DNA of 38,005 bases from a bacterium (GTDB taxonomy: Bacteria; Chloroflexota; Dormibacteria; Aeolococcales; Bog-877). The translations under genes were made by a program, and so were the position numbers. This document shows positions 18,791 to 27,419 of the stretch, in pieces. The DNA lies in assembly GCA_021795235.1 (NCBI GenBank), contig JAJYPP010000028.1, forward strand, positions 1 through 38,005, in the 5' to 3' direction. Each line of letters begins with the position of its first letter. The first letter of the stretch is position 1. Under the pieces are notes generated by a model. It did no database searches, was not told where the DNA came from, and saw only the letters and a list, made by a program, of their open reading frames with translations.

Positions 18791-19479
18791 AGCAGCAGGA
18801 TCCGCTCACAGTTCTCACAGGTGACCAGCTGGTCACCCCGGAGCTCCTCCAGGATCCGGTGGGGAAGAGGCAGTCGGCAGCCGCTGCACGTCCCTCCGCT
18901 CACCCGGGCAATGGCCGGCTGGCGGCGGAGCGCCACTCGGCGGTAGACCCTGAGCACGGGGTCCGGAATCTGTGAGGTGAGATCTTCGATCTCGACCCGC
19001 GCCGAGTCGACCTCCGCAGCCTGGTCGGGGGACCGCTCTTGGTCACTGAGCCGGATGGCGGCCAGCTCCTGCCGGCGTTGCTCCACGGCGGACCGAAGGC
19101 GGACCAACTCCCCCTGATCCGCCTCCACGATCTCCATCTGCTCCAGCTGCCGGTCCTCCAGGCTCGAGATCTGAGCCCGCAGGCTGTCCAGCTCATGTTG
19201 GCGGCGCTGGAGATCGGTGGGGTTGCGGACGCTGCCGTCGTACAGCGCGCGCTCGTGGCTCGACGCCCGTTCGCGGATCCCGCTCACCTCCAGCTCCAAC
19301 TGGCGCAGGCTCGAGCTGTCCCGTCGCAACGTCTGTTCAGCTTCCTCGAGCTCACCGGCCAGGCCATCGAGGGCACTGTCAGAGGTGGCCCGCCGGGCCC
19401 TGGCCCGGGACTCCTCCACCAGGATGCCCAGCCGACTCTCGGCCTCAGCCAGCTGAGCCAGGAGCTCGACTGACCTCAC
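18787..19479 (-). CDS. C4-type zinc-ribbon coiled-coil protein
   Basis: GTG 19479 overlaps the trmK stop (GTGA) and gives 230 residues. Residues 1-165 are a long charged coiled coil (repeating Leu/Glu/Arg heptads). The C-terminus is a zinc ribbon with CSGCRLPLP and CENCERILLL (two CxxC pairs about 28 residues apart). This is the DUF164/zf-RING_7 family, found widely next to rnhA, Nif3-like and trmK genes. Its molecular role is not established; a nucleic-acid-linked function is usually guessed from its neighbours. A longer open frame upstream covers trmK and is rejected. Confidence 0.88.
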   Translation of the reverse strand: MRSVELLAQLAEAESRLGILVEESRARARRATSDSALDGLAGELEEAEQTLRRDSSSLRQLELEVSGIRERASSHERALYDGSVRNPTDLQRRQHELDSLRAQISSLEDRQLEQMEIVEADQGELVRLRSAVEQRRQELAAIRLSDQERSPDQAAEVDSARVEIEDLTSQIPDPVLRVYRRVALRRQPAIARVSGGTCSGCRLPLPHRILEELRGDQLVTCENCERILLL

Positions 19480-19964
19480 CGGCGATCCAGGCGGAAGGAG
19501 TGGTAAACATGACCGCGCTCCATGGTCACGGTGCGGCGGACGGACCACCCACTCTGTCGCCCGATCCAGGCGGCGAGCCATTCGACGCGCTGCATCGGCT
19601 GCAGGCAAATCCAGGCCAGGTCCTCTGCCACATCCCTGTCCATCTCCAGGATCGCGGCCACGGTGCGACCCCCCATCCCGGCGATGACGGCGCCGCGAAA
19701 GTCCCCGCCGGCCAGCGGGCGCAGGCCCCAGCCTTCCAGGATCGTGACGGGACCAGCTTCGCCCAGCAGCCGGCGGAGCTCGCGCACCGGTCCCGGCCGC
19801 ACCTCGGTGGCGAACGCCTCCCCCGCCGGCAGCCTCCGGGCCAGCTCGTAGGCGAGCCTCCCATGGCCGCTGCCAATGTCGGCGACCGGTCCCTCGGCTG
19901 GGCACAGATCGAGCAGGGACCGCAGCCGTGGGCCGAGCCGCGACCGAGGAGGTGCGCTGATCAC
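19476..19964 (-). CDS. trmK: TrmK-like tRNA (adenine-N1) methyltransferase
   Basis: In model species TrmK methylates N1 of A22 in tRNA with SAM. The 162 residues contain the SAM motif VADIGSGHGRLAYELA (about 28-43), GWGLRPL, the AGMGGRTVAAIL block and LQPMQRVEWLAAWI, all typical of TrmK/YqfN. It lacks the C-terminal extension of the Bacillus enzyme and is about 70 residues shorter, so substrate range may differ. GTG 19964 overlaps the trpD stop; the gene sits next to the zinc-ribbon gene, as in many Firmicutes. Confidence 0.82.
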   Translation of the reverse strand: MISAPPRSRLGPRLRSLLDLCPAEGPVADIGSGHGRLAYELARRLPAGEAFATEVRPGPVRELRRLLGEAGPVTILEGWGLRPLAGGDFRGAVIAGMGGRTVAAILEMDRDVAEDLAWICLQPMQRVEWLAAWIGRQSGWSVRRTVTMERGHVYHSFRLDRR

Positions 19965-21004
19965 GAAGACACCTTACGCGAGGTCGCCACCAGCCGATCG
20001 AGAACCCGTCGCGCCGCCCCCTGGTCCAGGCTCTCCCGAGCCTGGACCAGGCCCTCCTGCAGATCTCGCGCTCGCTCCCCGGCCACCAAGGCGGCCGCCG
20101 CGTTGAGTAGGACCACATCCCGCCTGGGTCCTCGCTCCCCGTCCAGAATGCGCAACACGGTGGCGGCATTCTCGGTCGCGTCACCACCGCCCAGGGCCGA
20201 GCTCGGAGCCGGTTCGAGGCCCAGTTCAGAGGGATTCAGCTCCTCGGCGACCACCTCAGTTCCCACCACATGCCACATCTGTGACGGACCATCCAGACCC
20301 AGCTCATCCAGTCCCCCTGGTCCTGAGAAGACCAGCGCTCGCCGCCGGCCCAACCCGACCAGGACATGGGCCATCCGCTCGGCCAGCACGGGGCTGGAAA
20401 CGCCCAGCGTCTGGTAGGGCACCCGCGCCGGGTTTGCGAGCGGCCCCAAGATGTTGAACACGGTCCGGATCCCCAGCTCGCTTCGGGGCGCCGCGACATG
20501 CCGCATCGAGGGATGGTAGGCGGGCGCGAACATGAACCCCATCCCTGCCTCCTCCACGCAGGCGGTGACCCCCGCCGGCCCCAGCCCGATCGCCACGCCC
20601 AGCGCCTCCAGAACGTCGGCGCTCCCGCAGCGGCTGCTGGCAGCCCGGTTGCCGTGCTTGGCGACCGGGAGGCCGGCCCCGGCCACCACCATGGCGGCCA
20701 CCGTCGAGATGTTGAAGGTGCCCATGCGGTCGCCGCCGGTCCCGCAGGTGTCGATCGCGTCGCGGGCCAGGTCGACGGGGACTCGGTGGCTCATCATCGA
20801 GCTGACCAGGCCCACCAGCTCCGCCACGCTCTCCCCTTTGGCGCGCCAGAGCGCCAGCACCGCGCCCACCTGGCTGGCGGTGAGCGCACCCTCCATGAGC
20901 GCGTCTCCTAGCTGGCGTGCCCGCTCGGTCCCGAGGTCGGCTCCCGTGAGCATCTCCTCGAGGACATCCCGCAACGGCAGTGCCGCATTCCGGTCGATGG
21001 CCAT
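19961..21004 (-). CDS. trpD: Anthranilate phosphoribosyltransferase TrpD
   Basis: TrpD joins anthranilate to PRPP in tryptophan synthesis. The 347 residues carry CGTGGD (87-92) and KHGNRAASS (116-124) for PRPP and pyrophosphate binding. They also carry GFMFAPAYHPSMRHV and RTVFNILGPLANPA for anthranilate and the hinge. Start is ATG 21004. It is the first gene of a GTGA-linked operon with trmK, the zinc ribbon and rnhA; no other trp gene is in the window. A TrpD2/YbiB-type paralogue is less likely, because the classic motifs are complete. Confidence 0.93.
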   Translation of the reverse strand: MAIDRNAALPLRDVLEEMLTGADLGTERARQLGDALMEGALTASQVGAVLALWRAKGESVAELVGLVSSMMSHRVPVDLARDAIDTCGTGGDRMGTFNISTVAAMVVAGAGLPVAKHGNRAASSRCGSADVLEALGVAIGLGPAGVTACVEEAGMGFMFAPAYHPSMRHVAAPRSELGIRTVFNILGPLANPARVPYQTLGVSSPVLAERMAHVLVGLGRRRALVFSGPGGLDELGLDGPSQMWHVVGTEVVAEELNPSELGLEPAPSSALGGGDATENAATVLRILDGERGPRRDVVLLNAAAALVAGERARDLQEGLVQARESLDQGAARRVLDRLVATSRKVSS

Positions 21005-21093
21005 GGGCCGAGTCTAAGGCCCGACCCATGGCCGCTTGGGGTCGTCTAACCTTGCGGGCATGGGACGTCGTGACGGTTAGACGCGCGGGCGCC

Positions 21094-21885
21094 ATGTCGG
21101 CGGAGGCAGCCGCTCCGTATTGGCTCGGAGATGGCCCGCGCGGGGTTCTATTGCTGCATGGGTTCGCAGGCACGCCCCCGGAACTGCGAATCCTGGCGGA
21201 GTGGTTGGCCAACCACGGGTTCCTGGTGCACGCCCCCCTCTTGGCCGGCCACGGGACCACCCCGGAGGAGATGGCGAGGACCGGGCGTTGGGATTGGATC
21301 CGATCGGCCGACCAGGCCCTCGACCAGCTGCTGGCGCGCTGCTCCCATGTGGGGGTGGCGGGCCAGTCGATGGGCGCCACCCTGGCCCTGCACCTGGCGG
21401 CCAACCGACCGGAGGTGGAGGCCGTGGTGTCCCAGGCCGGCCTCCTTCACCTCAGCGATTGGCGCCTGAGGATCCTGCCGGCGGTGAAGGGCCTGGTCCG
21501 CTGGGAGGTTCCCTCCGGCGCTGTGGACCTCTACCGCGCGGAGGGGCTCCAGGAGCTGTTCAGTTACCCCCGCCGACCGACCTCGGCCATCCTGGAGCTG
21601 GTCCGCCTGGGCAAGCTGGTGCGCACGGAGATGGGGGCGGTGGTTCAGCCCCTGCTGGTCCTCCACGGCGGCCGGGACAGCGTGGTCGACCCCGCCAACG
21701 CTGCCCAGATCCTGGCCCTGGCCAGCTCATCGGTCCGGGCCCTGCGACGCTTCGAGCGCAGCGGGCACGGGATGAGTGTCGATGTCGACCGGGCGGCGGT
21801 CGCGGAGGTTGCCGGCCGCTGGCTCGAGGACTTTGTGGGCACGGCCTCGGACGGGCGGCTCAATCTTTGCCCAGAAGCTCTCTGA
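21094..21885 (+). CDS. Alpha/beta hydrolase (carboxylesterase/monoacylglycerol-lipase type)
   Basis: ATG 21094 gives 263 residues; the open frame extends to 20980 but overlaps trpD, and starts near 21070 are also possible. Seen are the oxyanion HGFAGTPPE (22-30), AGHGTTPEEM, nucleophile elbow G-Q-S92-M-G, acid D195 in HGGRDSVVD and H225 in SGHGMSVD: a full catalytic triad. The pattern matches Est30/YvaK-type carboxylesterases that act on medium-chain esters. Substrate is unknown. It is divergent from trpD and converges on a small zinc-finger gene, overlapping it by 26 nt. Confidence 0.87.
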   Translation: MSAEAAAPYWLGDGPRGVLLLHGFAGTPPELRILAEWLANHGFLVHAPLLAGHGTTPEEMARTGRWDWIRSADQALDQLLARCSHVGVAGQSMGATLALHLAANRPEVEAVVSQAGLLHLSDWRLRILPAVKGLVRWEVPSGAVDLYRAEGLQELFSYPRRPTSAILELVRLGKLVRTEMGAVVQPLLVLHGGRDSVVDPANAAQILALASSSVRALRRFERSGHGMSVDVDRAAVAEVAGRWLEDFVGTASDGRLNLCPEAL

Positions 21886-22147
21886 GGGTCTTGGCCAGGG
21901 CCGGATCCAATACCGGGTTGTCGGGATGTCCGCCGTCGGGCAGCGGCTTCCTGGATTGCGGCGGCGGCTTGCCGGGTCCGGACCCGGGAGCCCCACGGTA
22001 GGCCAGTCCACATCCAGGGCATGTGTATATGGGAACCGATTGGCCCCGGCGCACGTACTCCAAGTGACTCCAGCGGACTCCCTGGCCGCACCCGCATCTC
22101 CGGTGCTGCGGCACCTCGGCCAGCGACTGCAACTGAGCCGGACCCAC
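21860..22147 (-). CDS. Small zinc-finger protein of unknown function
   Basis: GTG 22147 gives 95 residues. The frame is open to 22210, but that would enter the transposon end, and residues there look non-coding. A treble-clef or ribbon-like metal site is visible: RCGCGQG, then about 20 residues later CPGCGLAYRG. The tail is Pro/Gly-rich and ends in a short charged helix (DPALAKTLRELLGKD). It may have lost its original 5' region to the insertion whose end lies at 22195. No function can be assigned. Confidence 0.55.
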   Translation of the reverse strand: MGPAQLQSLAEVPQHRRCGCGQGVRWSHLEYVRRGQSVPIYTCPGCGLAYRGAPGSGPGKPPPQSRKPLPDGGHPDNPVLDPALAKTLRELLGKD

Positions 22148-22194
22148 GGTCAGGTTCTCCGCCTCTTGGTCAAGTGAGCCCGATGACTGACATG

Positions 22195-22655
22195 TTGACT
22201 TCCTCCCCACGGATAAATCCGGGGGATTCCAGTCTCGCCCCGACTGTCTCGTGGACGGCTTTCACCGTCCCCGCCGTAGGCCGGGGTTGCACTGGCTTTA
22301 GCCGACCCACTCTGTCCGGAAGCCCCGCCTCCGGTACCGCCGCATAGCAGCTGACTCGTGGGTTCTCTGGCAGCCTCGACACCGGCAGCCCCCGAAGCCC
22401 TGGAGGTGGAGCCGCGCTCCGTGTCGAGGCTTTCATTGTACCACTTCGTGGCTCGCTCGACCCCATGTCTGAAGCCAGGGGCTTGCGCTCGCATTTGGTC
22501 AGCCACGCGTAGGGCGGCAGGGCCTGCCGCCGCTGCCCTCGGCGGCTTTCGCCGGGGCAGCCGTCTGCCCGGCCGATACCCACGGTCTTGGCCCGGCGAC
22601 CGACCAGCGTCCCTGTGTCCCCAGCTACCTACGACTGACAACGCCGGGGCCCCGC
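22195..22655 (-). mobile_element. tnpB-less IS200/IS605-type remnant with right end and omega-RNA-like scaffold
   Basis: On the minus strand the segment ends in GGAATCCCC, a terminal hairpin (22205-22225, GGATTTATCC core) and GAGGAAGTCAA (22205-22195). This is the usual form of the right end of IS605-group elements. Upstream are several clean hairpins: GCCTCGACAC/GTGTCGAGGC (22373-22382 / 22421-22430, 10 bp), GGACGG/CCGTCC near 22255-22272, and CCCCG/CGGGG near 22272-22290. No frame encodes a TnpB RuvC or zinc-finger motif. It looks like a 3' omega-RNA region left alone or mobilised in trans. Left boundary is unknown; 22655 is simply the edge of the next gene. Confidence 0.7.
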
Positions 22656-24365
22656 TCATGGCCGAGCAACGTGGATCAGGGAATCGTCGAACACCCGCGA
22701 GCAACCGCCGCCAGCCGCCTTGGCCCGATACATGGCGGTGTCGGCCTCCCCCAACAGGGCCTCCAGGCCGCTGGTCTCCATGTCGGGGATCGCGATGCCG
22801 ATGCTGGCGCTGACGGTGACTTCTTGATCACCGACAGAGTGGCCCCGCCGCAGGGCGTCATGGATCCTGGCGGCAGTCACCTCAGCCTCGGCGGCGCCAC
22901 TCAATCCGTCCAGCAGGACCACGAACTCGTCGCCGCCAAAGCGCGCCACCGTGTCCGCGTCCCGGACGCAGCCCTGGAGCCTGGTTGCGACCGAGCGCAG
23001 CAACTGGTCACCCGCTTGGTGACCCAGGCGGTCGTTGACCTCCTTGAAGTCGTCCAGATCACAGAACATGATCGCCAGCATGCTCTGCTGACGGCGGGTC
23101 CGGGCCAGTGCCTGATCGACCCGGTCCTCGAACAGCACCCGGTTGGGCAGGCCGGTGAGGGAATCGTGGAAGGCCTGCTTGGTGAGCCGCTGCCGGGAGT
23201 GCTGCTCCTGGGTGATGTCCTTGAACTGGGCGACGAAGTAGAGCGGCCGCCCGGCGGGATCCTGGACCAGGCTGGTGCTGATCTCGAGGGAGATGAGATG
23301 CCCGTCGCCGTGCAGGCAGCGCAGGACCAGTCGCTTCCGCCCCGAGGGGTACCGGAACACCTTCCGCAGCGTTTCGTGATCGGCGGGGTCAGTGAGGCCC
23401 CACATGCCGACCTCGAACACCTCCCGGGCGCTCCTTCCCAGCCCCTGGCACAGCGCGTCGTTGACCTGGAGGAAGCCTCCCTCCGGAGTTATCAGGGCCA
23501 TCCCCAGCGGCGCCTGCTCGAACGTCAGCCGGAACCGCTCCTCAGCCTCCTGGAGCGCGGCCACCGCGGTCTTCTCGACGGTCACGTCCCGCACCGTGCT
23601 GAGGGTGCCGACGGCATCACCCCGCTCGTCCACCAGGGCGACGACGGTGATGTCCGCCCAGTACTCGGGCATCCCGGGCCGGCGATGATGGACGACCCGA
23701 CGCACCGGAGGGCCGCCGAGCGCCAGCCTGTAGGGAAGCGGGTCCGCATCGACGTCCTCACCGCCGTGGAAGCTCGCCAGGGTATGACCGACCGCGGCGG
23801 CCCCGGAGGCGAGGCCCTGCATCGAGGCCCAGGCTGGGTTGGCGTAGGTGATCACCCCGCCCAGATCGACCACGCAGATACCCTCCGGAAGCTGGTCGGC
23901 CACCCGGGCGATCCCGGCCAGACGTTTGGCCGCAACCCTGGAGGCGAAGGAAGCCCGCTGGGTGCCAACCGCCCGTCCGGCTGCCAGCGCCACGATCACG
24001 ACCAACGCCAGCATGCTGCCATCCGTCCAGCGTTCCAGACCGGTGTCGAGGAAGAGGATGTCGGGGAGCATCAGGGCGACCGTCCAGGCGGCGGTGGGCA
24101 GCGAGCCCCCGAGTCCGAACCTGAGCGCCGCGTAGCCGACAGGGACCGCGAGCAGAACCAGCGTGGCCACGGCGGGCAGGTGGAAGACGTCGCCGCCGTA
24201 GATGTCGTCCACAAAGTGCACGCCGACCGCGCCCGCGACCAGCAGCTGAGTCACCCAGAAGGCACGGTCTCGCCATGGCACGACCGCGCCGCCAGCCCTC
24301 ACTCGACGCAGAAGCGCCGACGGAGACGGGAAACTCATCGCTGGGCGCGGTTCCGCCTGGGTCAC
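22656..24365 (-). CDS. Membrane PAS-GGDEF diguanylate cyclase
   Basis: This protein makes cyclic-di-GMP from two GTP. The 569 residues have an N-terminal membrane part with four or more helices (about 28-135), a PAS domain (about 150-265), a second PAS with PAC tail (about 270-395, FRLTFEQAPLGMALI) and a GGDEF domain (about 400-560) with RFGGDEFVVLL. The product-inhibition I-site RxxD sits exactly five residues before GGDEF (RDAD), so feedback control is expected. There is no EAL domain. Start is GTG 24365 with GGAGG 11 nt upstream; ATG 24338 is an alternative. It lies 145 bp after the HD-GYP-GGDEF gene in the same direction. Confidence 0.92.
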   Translation of the reverse strand: MTQAEPRPAMSFPSPSALLRRVRAGGAVVPWRDRAFWVTQLLVAGAVGVHFVDDIYGGDVFHLPAVATLVLLAVPVGYAALRFGLGGSLPTAAWTVALMLPDILFLDTGLERWTDGSMLALVVIVALAAGRAVGTQRASFASRVAAKRLAGIARVADQLPEGICVVDLGGVITYANPAWASMQGLASGAAAVGHTLASFHGGEDVDADPLPYRLALGGPPVRRVVHHRRPGMPEYWADITVVALVDERGDAVGTLSTVRDVTVEKTAVAALQEAEERFRLTFEQAPLGMALITPEGGFLQVNDALCQGLGRSAREVFEVGMWGLTDPADHETLRKVFRYPSGRKRLVLRCLHGDGHLISLEISTSLVQDPAGRPLYFVAQFKDITQEQHSRQRLTKQAFHDSLTGLPNRVLFEDRVDQALARTRRQQSMLAIMFCDLDDFKEVNDRLGHQAGDQLLRSVATRLQGCVRDADTVARFGGDEFVVLLDGLSGAAEAEVTAARIHDALRRGHSVGDQEVTVSASIGIAIPDMETSGLEALLGEADTAMYRAKAAGGGCSRVFDDSLIHVARP

Positions 24366-24510
24366 GCCGGACCGTCCTCCCGCCGGGGCTGCCCTGCAGC
24401 CGGTGACGGCCGCCAGTCCCCACTACCCCAGGGAGCTGTCGGGGCTTGGCGGCTGGCACACCCGTCCGGGGCGCCAGCGCCTCGACTGAATAGGTTCGAC
24501 ACGAATACCC

Positions 24511-27183
24511 TCAGTGCAGCCTGGACCCGCTTGCCCAAGCCTGCCGGCGGCTGTGGAGCCGCTCCTCGCTGGTCTGGAGGAGCGCGTCCACTTCGGTGCC
24601 GTCGTCGGGCCAGACCGAGACGGCCGCAGACCACAATGGGATACCCACCTTGTGGCCGTCCACGATCATGGTCTGCCCTGCGGCTCGCGGCCTCAGCCGC
24701 TGCACCAGCCGGGTGGCTTCCTCTTGGTCGGTGTCGGGCAGGATCACCATGAACTCGTCGCCTCCGCAGCGCGCCATCATGTCACCCGGCCGGAGCCGCC
24801 CCCGCACCATCTCGGCCACCTGTTTCAGGACTTCATCTCCCGCACGCTGGCCGAACCTCTCGTTCACGTCCTTGAAGTTGTCGAGATTGAGCATCAGGAC
24901 CGCGAATGACCCTCCGCCAGCACCCGCCCGCGCGCAAGCCGCAGCCAGCTCATCCAGTCCGTACCTACGGTTTCCGAGGCCCGTGAGGGGGTCGGTCACT
25001 GCCGCCTGGTCCAACTGCCCACGGAGCCGTGACACCGCCAGCGCCTCCGCCACCACACGGGCCACCGCCTCCAGATGCCGAACCGTCTGCTCCCCAAAGG
25101 TCTGGGGCCAGTCCCGATACACGGAGAGCACACCCTGCGGCCCGGCACTGGCCAGCAGCGGGACGAACACCCCGGAGCGGCGGCCCTCTCCGCGTCGGCC
25201 CACGTACCGCGGATCCGACTCCAGGTCGGCCAGCACCAGCGGTGCGCCATCGGCCAGGGCGGCCCACAGCAAGCCCTCCCCCCGGCGCAGAACCGTCCCG
25301 ACTGGCAGGAGGCACGGACTGCCCTGCCATCCCACCATCCGCAGCGCTCCGCCGTCTTCGTCCAGCACACTGAGCGAGGCCATTTCAATGTCGAGCTCGG
25401 CCCTGACCGGCGCGAGCACCCGCTCCGCCAGCACCGGCGGCTCAAGCACCTCCCCCAGCCCCCGGGACACTAGCGTCAGCAGCTTCCAACCCGCGACCTG
25501 CCCGGTGCTGGCCAGCTCCGCCAGGGTGGCTGGTTCCCCGCCATCTGGCCATGCTGCCGTCGCCACGGAGGTGACCCGGCCGGCGACATCGGCCACCAGT
25601 GCAGCCACTCTGGGATCGAACTGGGTGCCGGAGCACCGCTCGATCTCCAGCAGCGCCTGGTCCAGGCTCTTGGCGGACCGATATGGCCGATTGGTGGTCA
25701 TCGAGTCCAGGGTGTCGGCCAGAGTCACGATCCGCGCCCCAAGCGGGATCGCCTCGGCCCGCAGCCCCTCCGGGTAGCCGCGCCCGTTCCACCACTCGTG
25801 GTGGTGGCGGACGATGGGCGCAATCGCGGCCAGCGGTCCAGCGTGCTCCACAATCCCGGCTCCGAGTGCGGCGTGGGCCATCATCACGACGCGCTCATCG
25901 TCAGTCAGCGGTCCGGGCTTGCCCAGGATGCTGTCCGGGATCCCGATCTTGCCGATGTCGTGGAGCAGCCCAGCGGCCGCGATCCGGTTGACCTCGTCAG
26001 CCGGCAACTCCAGGCGCTCTGCCAGCCCGCGGGCCCACTTGCTCACCCGCATCGAGTGCCCCTTGATCGCGTGCTCCCTGGCATCACTGACCTCGACCAG
26101 CATCTCGAGGAGGCCGTCGTACATCTCCTTCTGACTGGCCACCAGCCGGCGCATCATGACACCGCCACCCACCTCGGCCGCCAGCATCTCGCCGATGTGC
26201 TCGTCATCGGACGTGAAGCCTCCACCCGCCTCCCGGCCCAGCATGTAATAGGCGCCCTTCCAATCCCCCAGGGCTGGAATGGGAACCCCCAAGAAGTGCC
26301 CCATCTCGGGGTGCCCGGGCGGCAGCGACGATGCCGACGCCGGGTGTCGCCGGGCGTCGGCCAGGCGGATGGGCCCCGGGGCGTCCCGAACCACTCCGAG
26401 CAGGCCCCTGCCCTCGGGGGGATGCCCCATCGACGCCATCGCGGCAGGCTCCAGCCCAGAGGTGATGAAGTGGGCCATCTTGCCCTTCTCGTCCCATACC
26501 GCCACGGCCGCGTGGCGCGCCCCTGTCAGCTCCCGGCCCGCTTCGACGCTCCCCTGGAGCAGGTCCGCGACGTCACCCGCCTGGGACAGACCGGCCAGCC
26601 GTTCGTGGAGTGAGGTGAGACGATGTGCCAGCCCGGTTCGGACCCGCTCTCCCCGCACCTTGATCTGGCCGGCGACCAGCGCCGTCAGGTACAGGACGAG
26701 AGCGAGCATGGCGGAGTCGTGGGGGGACTGCACCCAGAGAGGACCCGGCCCGAGGGTGGCGACATGCAACAGCAGTGCGGCGGTGCTGACCGCCAATGCC
26801 CGCCGCCCGCCCCAAACCATGGCCACCTCCACCACCGGGATGAGGTAGAGGAGTGCCACTGCGCTCTGAGCCCCGCCGGTGAACTCCACCGCCGCAGTGA
26901 TGGCGGCCAGATCGAGGGCGATGAGCAGGACGCAGAAATAGGGGCAGCGCAGTTGGCTCAGCCTCAGTGCCACGTAGGCGAGCGCGTACAGGCCCGCGAC
27001 CCCCACCAGCGGCTGGATGTCCACCACGGAGTGTGGCAGCAGCAGGGTCAGGACGACTCCGGCCCCGGCCACCAGCCACCAGGGCCAGATCCGGGACTCC
27101 ACGTCCCGCAGGCTGAGAGCCAGCCAACCGTCGGGACTGCGCGGTCCACTCCGAAGCGAGGGCGTGTGGAACCGTCTGGGCAT
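24511..27183 (-). CDS. GAF-HD-GYP-GAF-GGDEF cyclic-di-GMP enzyme
   Basis: Start ATG 27183 is preferred because GGAGGT lies 6-7 nt before it; an upstream ATG at 27213 has no such site. The 890 residues run: membrane region with about six helices (35-185), GAF (about 200-345), HD-GYP (about 360-530; LLHDIGKIGIPDSIL, HHHEWWNGRGYP), second GAF (about 560-715) and GGDEF (about 720-885; RCGGDEFMVILP). HD-GYP hydrolyses and GGDEF makes cyclic-di-GMP. Both active sites look intact, and an RPGD I-site precedes GGDEF by five residues. The HD-GYP signature is near-canonical (GRGYP). Two GAF domains suggest ligand or light input. Confidence 0.92.
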   Translation of the reverse strand: MPRRFHTPSLRSGPRSPDGWLALSLRDVESRIWPWWLVAGAGVVLTLLLPHSVVDIQPLVGVAGLYALAYVALRLSQLRCPYFCVLLIALDLAAITAAVEFTGGAQSAVALLYLIPVVEVAMVWGGRRALAVSTAALLLHVATLGPGPLWVQSPHDSAMLALVLYLTALVAGQIKVRGERVRTGLAHRLTSLHERLAGLSQAGDVADLLQGSVEAGRELTGARHAAVAVWDEKGKMAHFITSGLEPAAMASMGHPPEGRGLLGVVRDAPGPIRLADARRHPASASSLPPGHPEMGHFLGVPIPALGDWKGAYYMLGREAGGGFTSDDEHIGEMLAAEVGGGVMMRRLVASQKEMYDGLLEMLVEVSDAREHAIKGHSMRVSKWARGLAERLELPADEVNRIAAAGLLHDIGKIGIPDSILGKPGPLTDDERVVMMAHAALGAGIVEHAGPLAAIAPIVRHHHEWWNGRGYPEGLRAEAIPLGARIVTLADTLDSMTTNRPYRSAKSLDQALLEIERCSGTQFDPRVAALVADVAGRVTSVATAAWPDGGEPATLAELASTGQVAGWKLLTLVSRGLGEVLEPPVLAERVLAPVRAELDIEMASLSVLDEDGGALRMVGWQGSPCLLPVGTVLRRGEGLLWAALADGAPLVLADLESDPRYVGRRGEGRRSGVFVPLLASAGPQGVLSVYRDWPQTFGEQTVRHLEAVARVVAEALAVSRLRGQLDQAAVTDPLTGLGNRRYGLDELAAACARAGAGGGSFAVLMLNLDNFKDVNERFGQRAGDEVLKQVAEMVRGRLRPGDMMARCGGDEFMVILPDTDQEEATRLVQRLRPRAAGQTMIVDGHKVGIPLWSAAVSVWPDDGTEVDALLQTSEERLHSRRQAWASGSRLH

Positions 27184-27419
27184 TTGGCCACCTCCGATGA
27201 CATGTCCCATCATGTAGGCTGGTGGCGGGTCGGCCGCACCCCGGTGGTGAAACTCCCGTCACGGCCTCGTTACAACCACGGCGAGAGGAGCTGCTGCTGC
27301 TGCCGCTTCCAGACCACCGACCCTGGGGCGCAGTTCCGGGACCAAGCGCGCAGCCATCTCCTCCCCATCGGCCCTCAGCTCGGCCCGACCCCCGGTTTGG
27401 CCGCAACTTTGAGAAGGGA

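Noticed and set aside
22195..22655. Group II intron
   Set aside because: There is no GTGCG 5' end, no domain V sequence and no reverse transcriptase; the end matches IS605-type right ends better.
22671..24752. 693-codon plus-strand open frame opposite the PAS-GGDEF gene
   Set aside because: It is antisense to a protein with clear PAS and GGDEF motifs and its composition is low-complexity.
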